Shown here: positions 33,657-42,809 of the stretch, piece by piece
Layout of the letters: every line of letters starts with the position of its first letter
How positions within the stretch are numbered: position 1 is the stretch's first letter
Assembly (NCBI GenBank): GCA_965243185.1
Contig: OZ251531.1
Span: 620,001 to 684,000 of the forward strand
DNA from: CBDBCU01 sp965243185
GTDB lineage: Bacteria > Chloroflexota > Dehalococcoidia > Lucifugimonadales > UBA3495
Direction of reading: 5' to 3'
DNA: 64,000 nt
Program-made: the position numbers and the translations under genes
Notes under the pieces: model-generated
Databases searched by the model: none
Told to the model about the DNA's origin: nothing
The model's input: the letters and a program-made list of their open reading frames with translations, nothing else

Positions 33657-34697
33657 CTAGGCCAAGGCCGGCATTACTTCCTTGGCGAACAGTTCCATTG
33701 ACCGCAGCACTTGGGCTTGCGGCATTCCGCCGAAGTCGAAGTTGCAGCCGAAGTATTCAATGCCGGCTTGTTGAAACTCCCGGATTTTAGCGATGCACTG
33801 TTCCGGGTTGCCGATGATGGCCCGGTTAGCCGCCAGATAGTCGTAGCTCGGCGGCAGTTGGGTACGGACGCGGCGATAGTCGGCCAGTTGCTGGTGAACT
33901 TCGCTGCCGTAAGCAAAGGTGCGCCGCCAGTCAGTCATATCCATCGTCCACGCCAGGGCCGGCTCCGCCGCTTGCCGGGCTTGTTCCGCCGTTTCCGCCA
34001 CATGAAGGTAGCGGAAAAAGGGGATGCGGGACATCGGAATGTGATACCCGGCCGCCGCCGACATTTTTACAAAGCGTTGGCACAAGTCCAGCGCGTCGGC
34101 GTGGTCCAGCACTACCCCGCAAATTAACGGATGGCCGGTGGATACCGCATACTCCAGGGTGGTCAGCGTGCGGGTGGCGGCGATATAGACCGGCGGATGG
34201 GGCTGTTGCGCCGGCGGCGGCACCAGGTTGGCTTGGCGGATGGTGTAGTAGCGGCCTTCGCAGCTGTAGTTGGGCGTCGTCCACAGCCCTTGCACCATAC
34301 CGATCGTTTCCTGAAATCGTTCCTGGCTTTCCTGCTGGTTGACATTGTAGCCGGCGTATTCGTAGCCGGCGGTGCCGCGGCCAAAGCCCACATCCAGCCG
34401 CCCGCCGCTGACTACATCCAGAGTCGCCGTATCCTCGGCCAACTGTACCGGATGATGGAGCGGCGGCACCAGGACGGCGGTACCCAGCCGGATAGTTTTG
34501 GTCTGGGCCGCAATGCTGCTGACCAGCACCAGGGAGGAGGAGCCGATGCCGTAGCGGGAGAAGTGATGCTCGGCGAACCAGGCTCCGGAAAAGCCCAACT
34601 CCTCGGCTAACTGCACCTGCGCGGTGGCTTCGGCGATAACCCGCCCCGGCTCCGCGCCTTCGGGCCAGGGGATATGGGTGAAAAGGGCAAATTGCAT
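33657..34697 (-). CDS. Luciferase-like flavin monooxygenase (LLM family)
   Basis: About 346 residues with the bacterial luciferase barrel fold: AEELGFSGAWFAEHHFSRYG, AAQTKTIRLGTAVLVPPLHHP, and SGGRLDVGFGRGTAGYEYAG are the family's hallmark segments. Such enzymes use reduced flavin and O2 to oxidise small molecules. The ATG at 34697 (MQFALFTHIPWPEG) is the natural start; earlier in-frame codons overlap the upstream gene end and look non-coding. It follows the DNA methylase by 11 bp on the same strand, but no functional link is evident. Substrate unknown. Confidence 0.9.
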   Translation of the reverse strand: MQFALFTHIPWPEGAEPGRVIAEATAQVQLAEELGFSGAWFAEHHFSRYGIGSSSLVLVSSIAAQTKTIRLGTAVLVPPLHHPVQLAEDTATLDVVSGGRLDVGFGRGTAGYEYAGYNVNQQESQERFQETIGMVQGLWTTPNYSCEGRYYTIRQANLVPPPAQQPHPPVYIAATRTLTTLEYAVSTGHPLICGVVLDHADALDLCQRFVKMSAAAGYHIPMSRIPFFRYLHVAETAEQARQAAEPALAWTMDMTDWRRTFAYGSEVHQQLADYRRVRTQLPPSYDYLAANRAIIGNPEQCIAKIREFQQAGIEYFGCNFDFGGMPQAQVLRSMELFAKEVMPALA

Positions 34698-34708
34698 TGA
34701 CGACGCCT

Positions 34709-35938
34709 CTAGTTGTGTAGTGAAACCGGGGCCGCGGGCAAAAGTCTTGAATCGAAACTTTTCCGGCGGGTCTTTTCCACCAGGAACAGACATTCGGTAA
34801 CATAGGTTGGCCGGTTGCGCAGGTTTCTTGAACCCCGAAAGGTATTATAGGGTATCGCAACGGTATTGACCGCGCCGATTTCCCGGAGCATTGCTTCCAT
34901 AGTTTCCCGGCTAATAAAGCCTTCGTTGTTAAAGGATACCAGTAGAAAGGGGGCGTCAATGTTCCGCAGCAGTTCTCGCAGCAATTCCGGGGATTGGGGG
35001 CGGACATTATACCCGGAACGCCGCCAGTCCGTGGGAATACCGGATACCGGGCTGACCGCCGCCGGCCGCCGATAGTTCACCAGCAAATTCAGCATAAAGT
35101 AGTTGGAACCGTAGGGATGTTGATTGTAGGGCGGGTCAATGTACGCCAAATCCAGATTTTTGACCTGCCGCGCCACGCTGTTGGCATCCCCTTGCTCTAC
35201 CCGATACTCCCCCTCGAAGTTGCTTAATACCGGCAGCTCCAGCCGAATTTGCCCCTTAATTCGGGACAGGGCATCGGCGCCGGTGCCGCCGTACTGCCCA
35301 ATGCCGGTGCGCCGGTCTTTATAAAATCCCTTGAATATGCCGGCGGTGTTGGAGTGAACCGAGGCCGCGCTCAACAGCGGCCCCAACAGCAAGTCCCGGA
35401 AATCGGCCGGGCAGTCGGCAATCAGCTGCCGGTAGTTATCCAGGCGGCGTGCGTTGTCCGGAGTGTAAAACACCCGCTCGCCCGGGCGGATGTTGCTTTC
35501 ATCCCGGGGCGAATAGAGTTCCGCGATAAAGCCGCCGGCCGCCGGATTTTCGTCAACCCGGTCGTTTAGTTCTGTTACCAGGCTTTCCAGAGCCGGCCAG
35601 TCCACGGCGCTTTTGTTCCGTAAATAGCAGCGGTTGATGACAGCGGCGTAATCCTCCAAATCACTGCTGACCAGCAGCTCCGAATGGCCTTTCAGATACC
35701 GGGACACTACCCCCGACCCGCTGAACGCATCCCACGCCGCCAGCCGCTCCTTCCCCAACCGCCGCTTGACCTGCTCTACGGCTAAACCGATTTGCCCCAA
35801 CAGGGCCCGCTTGTTGCCGATGTAGGTAATGATTTGACGGGAAAGATAGTCCGGATGTTCGACCGGGGCCGCCGCAAATCCCAATTCCCCTTGCCGTCCG
35901 CTATTGGTTAAGATTGCCGACTGGCTGCTGAATGCCAC
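34709..35938 (-). CDS. D12-class N6-adenine DNA methyltransferase
   Basis: 409 residues. TYIGNKRALLGQI is the N-terminal (Y/F)xGxK AdoMet motif of Dam-type enzymes, WDAFSGSGVVSRYLKG is motif I, and LAYIDPPYNQHPYGSNYF carries the catalytic DPPY. The order and the DPPYN form fit D12 (alpha-class) m6A enzymes. No restriction endonuclease partner is adjacent, so it may be solitary or part of a degraded system. Target sequence cannot be read from the protein. Confidence 0.9.
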   Translation of the reverse strand: MAFSSQSAILTNSGRQGELGFAAAPVEHPDYLSRQIITYIGNKRALLGQIGLAVEQVKRRLGKERLAAWDAFSGSGVVSRYLKGHSELLVSSDLEDYAAVINRCYLRNKSAVDWPALESLVTELNDRVDENPAAGGFIAELYSPRDESNIRPGERVFYTPDNARRLDNYRQLIADCPADFRDLLLGPLLSAASVHSNTAGIFKGFYKDRRTGIGQYGGTGADALSRIKGQIRLELPVLSNFEGEYRVEQGDANSVARQVKNLDLAYIDPPYNQHPYGSNYFMLNLLVNYRRPAAVSPVSGIPTDWRRSGYNVRPQSPELLRELLRNIDAPFLLVSFNNEGFISRETMEAMLREIGAVNTVAIPYNTFRGSRNLRNRPTYVTECLFLVEKTRRKSFDSRLLPAAPVSLHN

Positions 35939-36172
35939 GCTAACCTCCCCGGGCTGGAATTGACTGGGGCCGCCGGAAACTTTGCCGGTCGGACTGATAA
36001 AACCGGCCCTATTCTAATGCCGCCCCGGGCCGGCGCGCAATGTCCGGCCGGGGATTGTCCGGGGCAATTGCCGCTAACCGCCGCCTTTTACCCCTTTCCA
36101 TTTTCCCGATTATTGCGTATCCTGAATACCGCATTTTTCTTTTATTCCCGCAATTTTCCCGGAGGCGTAACC

Positions 36173-39100
36173 TTGACCTTTATCACCCAATTGGCTCTGC
36201 GGCGCAGTTCGGTTACGCTGCTGGTGATTCTGCTCATTCTGGGCGGTGGGGTGTATATCTACAACCAGTTGGAACGGGAACTTTTCCCGGACATCGAACT
36301 TCCCACCATTTTCATTACCACCGCTTACCCCACCGCCGACCCGGAAACGGTGATGCGGGAAGTGTCCGAACCCATCGAGACCGCTATCGCCGGCGTGGAC
36401 GGGCTGACCGAAACCGAATCCACTTCTCAGGAAAACCTGTCCACGGTCATCGCCACTTTCGACTACAGCCAGGATATGAAAGAGGCGGAACGGGACATCC
36501 AAAGCCAGGTCAACGGCATCAACTTCCCGGACGGCGTGGATAATCCCTGGGTTACGCGCATCAACAACAATGTCTTTCCCATTATGCAGGTCAGCGCCTC
36601 GGGCGACCGGGACATTGTATCCTTGCAGCGGATTCTCGACGACTTGGTGATTCCCCGGTTCGAGCGGGTGGAGGGCGTCAACAGCGTCAATGTCGACGGC
36701 CGGGTCGAGGAACAGGTCATCATCACCGTCAACACCGCCAAGCTCGAGGATTTGGGCCTTTCCCTGTCCGAAGTGGCTGACGCCATTACCGGCAACAATA
36801 TCAGCCTGCCGGCCGGCAGCATTACCGACAACGCCATTACCTACCCGGTGCGGGCCGCCCACGAGTTGGGCTCCTTGGGGCAAATCCGGGAACTAACTAT
36901 CGGCTACGAGCGGGTAACTTTGCCGGCGGATGCGGCCGCGCCCTCGGCCGATTTGCGGGGACAGCGGCCGGTGCTGCTTTCCGATGTGGCGGAAGTGGAG
37001 TTAAGCACTTCGGCCGCCGGCAGCATTTCCCGTACCAACGGTCGCCCCAGCCTCAACATTATCATCGTCAAAGACCCGGACGCCAATACCGTGGATGTAA
37101 CCCGGGGCATTCAGGCGGTAATGGCCGATGCGCTGACCGGGCTGCCCCCGGACATTCAACTGCTGGAATTGACCAACGACGGGCCGGAAGTGGAGGGTTC
37201 CCTGTCCAACCTGCTGCGCTCCGGGACGCTGGGTTTTCTCTTTGCCGTTACTGCCGTCTTTATTTTCCTCATCAACCTGCGCCCTACGCTACTGCGCGGC
37301 TTGTCCCTTACCCTGCGGCCTACCATCATTATCGGCATTTCCATACCGCTCAGCGTGCTTAGCGGCATCCTGCTGATGTACGCCGCCAATATGTCCCTGA
37401 ATTTTATGAGTTTGGCCGGCTTGGCAATTGCCGTGGGGCGGGTGGTCGATGACAGCATCGTGGTGCTGGAAAATATCTACCGCCATGTGCAGCAGGGCAA
37501 GGAACGAATGGAAGCCGCCATCGTCGGAACGCAGGAAGTAGGGGCGGCGATTCTGGCCTCGACGCTAACCACCGTGGTGGTATTCATTCCTCTGGCATTC
37601 ATCAGCGGGGTAGTCGGCGAGTTCTTTACGCCCTTTGCCCTGTCAGTGAGCTTTGCGCTGGTGGCTTCGACCGCCGTGGCCCTTACTGCCGTGCCGGTGT
37701 TGTGCGTCATCCTGCTGCGGCCGGGGGATTTGCCCAGCGTGGGCAGCGGCGATGCCGATCTGGGGCCGGAAACCTGGCTGCAACGGCTCTATTCCCCGGT
37801 GCTGACTTGGGCGATTTCCCACAAGCTGCCCGCGCTGCTGGCGGCGATTGCCGTTACCGGGGCCAGCCTGGCCCTGATTCTGGTCATTCCGATAACCTTT
37901 TTCCCGGCCAGCACGCCGACTTCTTTGACCATAACGGTGGAACTGCCGCCGGGCAGCGCTATCGGCAGCAACTTCAGCCAGGTCAAGGGCATCGAGGAAA
38001 GCCTGGATCGCTTTCGGGGGGCGGCGGGGCCGGTGGAAATGTACCAGGTTACGCTGAACCGGGCCGCCGCCAGCGCCACTTTCACTGTCAAGATTCGGGA
38101 CGGCGCGCCGCCGGATATTGCCGACCAAGTGCGGGAGCAGCTGCCGGAAGCGCCGGAGGGGGTGGCGTATATTCTGACCGCCCAGTCAGCCGGCCCCGGC
38201 GGCGAGGATTTGGAAGTAACCATCACCGGGGCCAAGTTCAGCGAAATCGTGGCGGTGGCCCGGGAACTGGAGCCGCAGCTGGCCGCCCTCGACGGCGTGA
38301 TCAATGTCCGCAGCAGCATCAGCCAGGCCCGGGATGAAGTAACCATCCGTATCGACCCGCAGGCGGCGGCCCAATACGGCCTTTCCACTGCTGAAGTTGC
38401 CCGGCAGCTGAACCGCTTTATCCTCGGGCAGGATGTGAGCGACATTGAACTGGACGACATTACGATGGATGTAGTGGTGCGCGGCCGCCCGGAGGATGCC
38501 GACGACATCAACCGCCTGAAAAATCTGAATGTGCAGGGGCCGTTGGGCATTGTCCAGCTGGGTTCTATCAGCGACATTGCTATTGAACAGGGGCCGGTAA
38601 CGGTCAGCCGTTTTGACGGCAATCGGTCGGCGACGATTACCGGCACCATTACCGCGGTCAACACCCAAGCGGTCAGCAACGCCACCCAAGAGGTTATTGA
38701 CCAACTGAACTTGCCGCCGGGGGTGGAAATTCAGACCGGCGGCGTCTTTTCCCAAGTTTCGGAGGGGTTTCAGGACATCTTTCTGGCGATGGGCATTGGC
38801 ATTGTCCTGGTCTATCTGGTAATGGTCGCCAGCCTGGGGTCGCTGCGGAATCCCTTTATCATCGTCTTGAGCCTGCCCTTGGCGATAGCCGGGGCGCTGG
38901 TGGCGTTGTGGATAACGGACCGCACTTTGAGTATGTCGGCGTTGATGGGTTTCCTGACGCTGATTGGCATTGTGGTAACGAATGCCATTGTGCTGATAAC
39001 TTTTGTGGAGCAGCTGCGGGAGCGCGGCTGGGGCGTTCACGATGCCCTGCTGCGCGGCGGGCGGGTACGCATCCGCCCCATCCTGATGACGGCGTTCACT

Positions 39101-39319
39101 ACTACGCTGGCTTTATTTCCCCTGGCTTTGTCCACGGACGAAGGGGGCGGCATTATCGGCGCGGAACTGGCGACGGTGGTTATTGGCGGGCTGGTCAGTT
39201 CGACGATGTTGACACTGCTGGTGGTGCCGGTCATCTATACGCTGATGCACTGGTCAATACCCAATGCCCCGGCAACGCTGCGGGGGCTTTTGCGCCGCCG
39301 CCGCCGGGTTGGGGGGTAA
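36173..39319 (+). CDS. RND (AcrB/HAE-type) efflux transporter
   Basis: About 1048 residues from a TTG with GGAGG seven bases ahead. It has the N-terminal helix and FPDIELPTIFITTAYPTADP porter-domain start, the helix-4 proton relay VGRVVDDSIVVLENIYRH, and the C-terminal repeat half with IVVTNAIVLITFVEQLRERG. These are hallmarks of RND pumps that export drugs, lipids or metabolites using protons. The adaptor gene follows after 80 bp. No outer-membrane channel gene is present, as expected for an envelope without a classical outer membrane. Confidence 0.94.
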   Translation: MTFITQLALRRSSVTLLVILLILGGGVYIYNQLERELFPDIELPTIFITTAYPTADPETVMREVSEPIETAIAGVDGLTETESTSQENLSTVIATFDYSQDMKEAERDIQSQVNGINFPDGVDNPWVTRINNNVFPIMQVSASGDRDIVSLQRILDDLVIPRFERVEGVNSVNVDGRVEEQVIITVNTAKLEDLGLSLSEVADAITGNNISLPAGSITDNAITYPVRAAHELGSLGQIRELTIGYERVTLPADAAAPSADLRGQRPVLLSDVAEVELSTSAAGSISRTNGRPSLNIIIVKDPDANTVDVTRGIQAVMADALTGLPPDIQLLELTNDGPEVEGSLSNLLRSGTLGFLFAVTAVFIFLINLRPTLLRGLSLTLRPTIIIGISIPLSVLSGILLMYAANMSLNFMSLAGLAIAVGRVVDDSIVVLENIYRHVQQGKERMEAAIVGTQEVGAAILASTLTTVVVFIPLAFISGVVGEFFTPFALSVSFALVASTAVALTAVPVLCVILLRPGDLPSVGSGDADLGPETWLQRLYSPVLTWAISHKLPALLAAIAVTGASLALILVIPITFFPASTPTSLTITVELPPGSAIGSNFSQVKGIEESLDRFRGAAGPVEMYQVTLNRAAASATFTVKIRDGAPPDIADQVREQLPEAPEGVAYILTAQSAGPGGEDLEVTITGAKFSEIVAVARELEPQLAALDGVINVRSSISQARDEVTIRIDPQAAAQYGLSTAEVARQLNRFILGQDVSDIELDDITMDVVVRGRPEDADDINRLKNLNVQGPLGIVQLGSISDIAIEQGPVTVSRFDGNRSATITGTITAVNTQAVSNATQEVIDQLNLPPGVEIQTGGVFSQVSEGFQDIFLAMGIGIVLVYLVMVASLGSLRNPFIIVLSLPLAIAGALVALWITDRTLSMSALMGFLTLIGIVVTNAIVLITFVEQLRERGWGVHDALLRGGRVRIRPILMTAFTTTLALFPLALSTDEGGGIIGAELATVVIGGLVSSTMLTLLVVPVIYTLMHWSIPNAPATLRGLLRRRRRVGG

Positions 39320-39399
39320 AGTCTTTCCTTGCCGCCATTCCCTTTTAGCGGTAATAACGGCATAATCTAACCGGCATTTTTCTGTAGAGGTATCCGATA

Positions 39400-41448
39400 G
39401 TGGCAAAACCGTTCCGCAACCTTAATTCCCGGCTTGGCGCCGCCTTATTGGGCGCGGCTGCCTTAATTCTGATTATCGGCGCAGCGGGCTGCGGCGCCGC
39501 CAGTTCCGGGGATGCCGACCCGGGGCCGGCGGCTTTGCCGGCGGCCGCCGGTCAGCAGACTGACACCGCCCCCGCGGAAATTGCGGTACGCAGCCGTCTC
39601 GTCTTTCCCCGCAAAGCCGAACTGTCTTTTGACACCGCCGGGGAAGTGGCGGAAATTCTGGTGGCCGCCGGCGACCGGGTGACCCAAGGGCAAGTTTTGG
39701 CGCGGCTGAAAACCGACAACTTGCCCTCCCAAGAGGAGGAATTGGCCCGCCTTCGCTACGATGTTGCCCAAACCCGGGATACCATCAAACAGCTGCGGCT
39801 GGATTTCAGCGGGGAGCCGCTGCTGGCCGCCCAGCGCGCCGAAACGGTAGCCGGGTTGGAATACGCCAACCGGCAAGCCGCCGACTTCCTCGCGGATATT
39901 GACCAGAACTATGACGATGCCCTGGTGTCCGCCCAAGATACCCGCGACCAAGCCATCTTGAACCGCGACACGGCCCAGGATGACTTGGAGCAAGCCCTCG
40001 ATGACTTGGATGTGGCCCATCAGCAAACCTTAGCCCAAGCCTTCCAGTCCCGGGCCGATGCGGAGCTGGCTTTGGAGCAAGCGGAGAAACGGTTGGACGA
40101 ATATACCGGCGATGTATCCGACGATGCCGTGCGGGGGCAAGACCGGGTAGCCAAGGCGGAACTGGCTTTAGACCAAGCCCGGGATGCCCTGCAAGACTAC
40201 CGGGACAACCTGCCGGACAATGTCGTCCGGGGGCAAGACCGGGTCGCCAAGGCGGAACTGGCTTTAGACCAGGCCCAGGATGCTTTGGACGACTACCCCG
40301 CCGAACACGAACGCGAGGTCATCCGCGCCCGCACCCGAGTAGGGGCCGCCGAGGTAGCACTGGACGACGCCACAGATGCGCGAACCCGGTTCTATCGCAA
40401 TCCGGTCATCGACCTGCAATCGGACGATAAGGGCATCGATCTTTCCATCCGCAACCGCCTGGAGACGAATGTGGAGTTGGCCGCGGCGGAACTGGAAAAA
40501 GCCCAAGAGGATTTGGCGGAACTGGAAACCGGCCCCGACCCGCTGCGTCTGGAGGAACTGCAATCCAGCGTAACCGTGGCTGAAGTCAACCTAGCTCAGG
40601 CTAAAGAGGATTTGGCGGAGCTAGGCGCGGTTCCCGACCCGTTGCGGCTCCAGGAACTGCAATCCAGCATCACCGTGGCCGAGGTCAACCTGGCCCGGGC
40701 TAAAGAGGATTTGGCGGAACTCGAGGAAGGACCCGATTCGCTGGTGCTTGCTGAACTCCAAGCCGCCGTGAACTTGGCACAAGCCGTCCTCTCCCAAGCC
40801 GAAAAGAACCTCGAGGAGCAACTGGAAGGCCCCGACCGGTTGAACATCCGCCGCTTGAGCGTGGCGGTCGAACTGGCGCAAACCCGGCTGGACTTGGCAG
40901 AACGGGAGCTTAACGAATTGTTGGCTGATGGTCCCGACCGGGACGCCGTGCCGCTGCGGGAAGCCGAAATCGCCGCCCGTCAGTCCCAAATTGCTGACCT
41001 TAACGCGGCCCCCGACCCGCTGCAAATTGCCGCTCTGGAAGCCGGCATTATTGTGAACTTGGAGCGGATGGACGATATTCTGGAGGATCTGGAAAAGGCG
41101 GAGCTGCGCGCCCCCTTTGACGGGATAGTCTATCTGGTCAACGCGGAAGCGGATGACCGGGTGAACGAGGATTCCCGCATCTTGGAAATCCTTGACCCTC
41201 GGGAAGTGGAAATCGCCGGCTTGGTCGATGCCAATGATATTCCCTTGGTCCGGGTTGGCAGCGCCGCCCGGGTCAGTATAGCCGCCTTGCCCGGCCGGGA
41301 ATTGACCGCCACCGTAACGGCGGTTGCTGACGAACCCGGCACCGAGCGCGGCATCATCAGCTACCCGGTAACGCTGCAGGTCAACCTGCCGGCCGGCGTG
41401 GAACTGCCGCCGCGGCTCAGTAACGTAACCAGCGTGATAATGCCTTGA
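39400..41448 (+). CDS. RND adaptor (membrane fusion) lipoprotein with extended coiled coil
   Basis: 682 residues from GTG. The N-terminal helix ends at a lipobox (IGAAGC), so it is a lipoprotein. A barrel-sandwich half-motif (AGDRVTQGQVLARLKTDNL) is followed by some 400 residues of heptad coiled coil with internal repeats such as LDQARDALQDYRDNL and LRLEELQSSVTVAEVNLAQA. The matching half-motif AELRAPFDGIVYLVN and a beta-barrel follow. The family usually runs 350-450 residues, so the hairpin is unusually long. Partner of the RND pump upstream. Confidence 0.9.
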   Translation: MAKPFRNLNSRLGAALLGAAALILIIGAAGCGAASSGDADPGPAALPAAAGQQTDTAPAEIAVRSRLVFPRKAELSFDTAGEVAEILVAAGDRVTQGQVLARLKTDNLPSQEEELARLRYDVAQTRDTIKQLRLDFSGEPLLAAQRAETVAGLEYANRQAADFLADIDQNYDDALVSAQDTRDQAILNRDTAQDDLEQALDDLDVAHQQTLAQAFQSRADAELALEQAEKRLDEYTGDVSDDAVRGQDRVAKAELALDQARDALQDYRDNLPDNVVRGQDRVAKAELALDQAQDALDDYPAEHEREVIRARTRVGAAEVALDDATDARTRFYRNPVIDLQSDDKGIDLSIRNRLETNVELAAAELEKAQEDLAELETGPDPLRLEELQSSVTVAEVNLAQAKEDLAELGAVPDPLRLQELQSSITVAEVNLARAKEDLAELEEGPDSLVLAELQAAVNLAQAVLSQAEKNLEEQLEGPDRLNIRRLSVAVELAQTRLDLAERELNELLADGPDRDAVPLREAEIAARQSQIADLNAAPDPLQIAALEAGIIVNLERMDDILEDLEKAELRAPFDGIVYLVNAEADDRVNEDSRILEILDPREVEIAGLVDANDIPLVRVGSAARVSIAALPGRELTATVTAVADEPGTERGIISYPVTLQVNLPAGVELPPRLSNVTSVIMP

Positions 41449-41487
41449 GGTCAGCCCGCCGGTTCAGCCGGCCGCAAGGAGCGGATT

Positions 41488-41688
41488 ATGCGGATACCTT
41501 TGTTTAACCGGGGCGGCCGCCGCGCTGCTGACCCGGTGTGCGCGATGCAAGTGGATACCGGCAAGCCGCCCGGCGGCAGCTACGAATACCACGGCCAGAC
41601 CTACTATTTCTGCGCCCCCGGCTGCAATCGGGCCTTTCAGAAAGAGCCGGATGCTTACCTCTCCGGGGAAAAGCAAATCAAGATGTAG
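41488..41688 (+). CDS. YHS-domain protein
   Basis: 66 residues. ADPVCAMQVDTGKPPGGSYE followed by YHGQTYYFCAPGCNRAFQKE matches the YHS domain, a small metal-binding module with three cysteines found in copper-handling proteins and monooxygenase subunits. The tail AYLSGEK is also typical. It follows the efflux adaptor by 39 bp and may share its transcript, which would hint at a metal-linked role for the pump; this is inference. Confidence 0.85.
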   Translation: MRIPLFNRGGRRAADPVCAMQVDTGKPPGGSYEYHGQTYYFCAPGCNRAFQKEPDAYLSGEKQIKM

Positions 41689-41767
41689 GCGGGATGGTGG
41701 GTTTGCCCGGCGGCTCAACGGTTTCCAGCGTTCCGGTATCAACGGGAAATCGGAAATACCGGGGACT

Positions 41768-41845
41768 CTGGATTCCCGTTGGCACGGGAATGACGCTGGG
41801 GCGGCACGGGAATGACGCTGGGGTGGTATAGGATGACGCTGGCGG
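41768..41845. repeat. GTCATTCC-type palindromic repeat with partial copies
   Basis: A hairpin with 7-bp arms (ttcccgt 41773-41779, acgggaa 41784-41790) within the family core ctggattccc ... gggaatgacg, then two more half-copies of gggaatgacgctgggg at about 22-bp steps. The rest of 41690-41980 holds no gene. The same family occurs at 44502, 47401 and 48164. Confidence 0.7.
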
Positions 41846-41926
41846 GGCAAGGCGAAACGGCCGGTTTTAATCGACAATTGCCCTCAATTTTCCTCAAATT
41901 CCCTATAGACCGGACGCCGCAGCTGT

Positions 41927-41932
41927 TATAAA
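41927..41932 (+). promoter_or_regulatory. Extended -10 element ahead of the FAH-family gene
   Basis: TATAAA preceded by CTGT, 51 bp ahead of the start codon at 41983. The same CTGTTATAA context occurs at 47486. No good -35 box. Confidence 0.35.
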
Positions 41933-41982
41933 ATTGCCCTTTCCCAAGCCGACCTTACCCGCAAAATCCCCCGGAGGATTGG

Positions 41983-42789
41983 ATGAAAATTGCCCGCTTC
42001 CGCACCGGCCGCCGCGTTGCCTATGGCTGCATCCTGGACGACGAAATCGCTGAAATTCGGGGCAGCATCTATGCCAAGTTTCGCATCACCGATACCCGCT
42101 TTCCCCTATCCCAAGTCAAACTGCTGCCGCCCACCGACGCCGGTGAGCTATGGGGGCCGGGGCTGAACTTCGTTGACCATCTGGAGTTTGCCGGGGCAGT
42201 GTTCGGCAGCGCAACGCCGCCGGTTCCGGAACATCCCAATCCCTGGCGCAAGGGACGCAATGCGATGACCGGCGTCGGCGACCCGGTGATCATTCCAAAA
42301 GACGCCGCCGGCGAAGTTCACTACGAAGGCGAGGCGGTGGCTGTCATCGGCAAAAACTGCCGCCGCATTTCCCCGGAACGGGCGCAGCAGTTCATCCTCG
42401 GCTACACCTGCGGCAATGATGTCAGCGAGCGCGGCTGGCAAAAGGATGATTGGACTTTCTGGCGGGCCAAGGGCGCCGACACCTTTGCCCCGGTCGGCCC
42501 CTGGATTGAAACGGAAATTGACCCGCAAAAACTGGATTTGCTGGTGCGGATTAACGGGTCGGAAGTGCAGCGGTGCAACACCCGGGATATGCTGTTCAGC
42601 TTTGCCGAAATCGTCAGCTACATCAGCCAGCAGGTAACGCTGCGCCCCGGCGACCTGGTATTTTCCGGGGCTACCGGCGTAACCTGCGCCCTGAACCCGG
42701 GCGACACGGTGGAAGTGGACATCCCCGGCATCGGCGTGCTGAGCAACCCGGTAATCGCCGAGTTCGCGGCTAATGGGGATAGCCGGTAG
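41983..42789 (+). CDS. Fumarylacetoacetate hydrolase family protein
   Basis: 268 residues with the FAH fold, which cleaves C-C bonds in acylpyruvates or tautomerises catechol-pathway intermediates. Metal ligands are seen in DAAGEVHYEGEAVAVIGKNC (Glu-x-Glu) and in TCGNDVSERGWQKDDWTFWR, RAKGADTFAPVGPWI, and GDLVFSGATGV. GGAGGATT precedes the ATG at normal spacing. Could be a 2-hydroxyhepta-2,4-diene-1,7-dioate isomerase or an acylpyruvase; I cannot decide. The neighbouring genes give no pathway. Confidence 0.92.
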   Translation: MKIARFRTGRRVAYGCILDDEIAEIRGSIYAKFRITDTRFPLSQVKLLPPTDAGELWGPGLNFVDHLEFAGAVFGSATPPVPEHPNPWRKGRNAMTGVGDPVIIPKDAAGEVHYEGEAVAVIGKNCRRISPERAQQFILGYTCGNDVSERGWQKDDWTFWRAKGADTFAPVGPWIETEIDPQKLDLLVRINGSEVQRCNTRDMLFSFAEIVSYISQQVTLRPGDLVFSGATGVTCALNPGDTVEVDIPGIGVLSNPVIAEFAANGDSR

Positions 42790-42809
42790 GTGCGGACTGC
42801 CCCTCGGCC

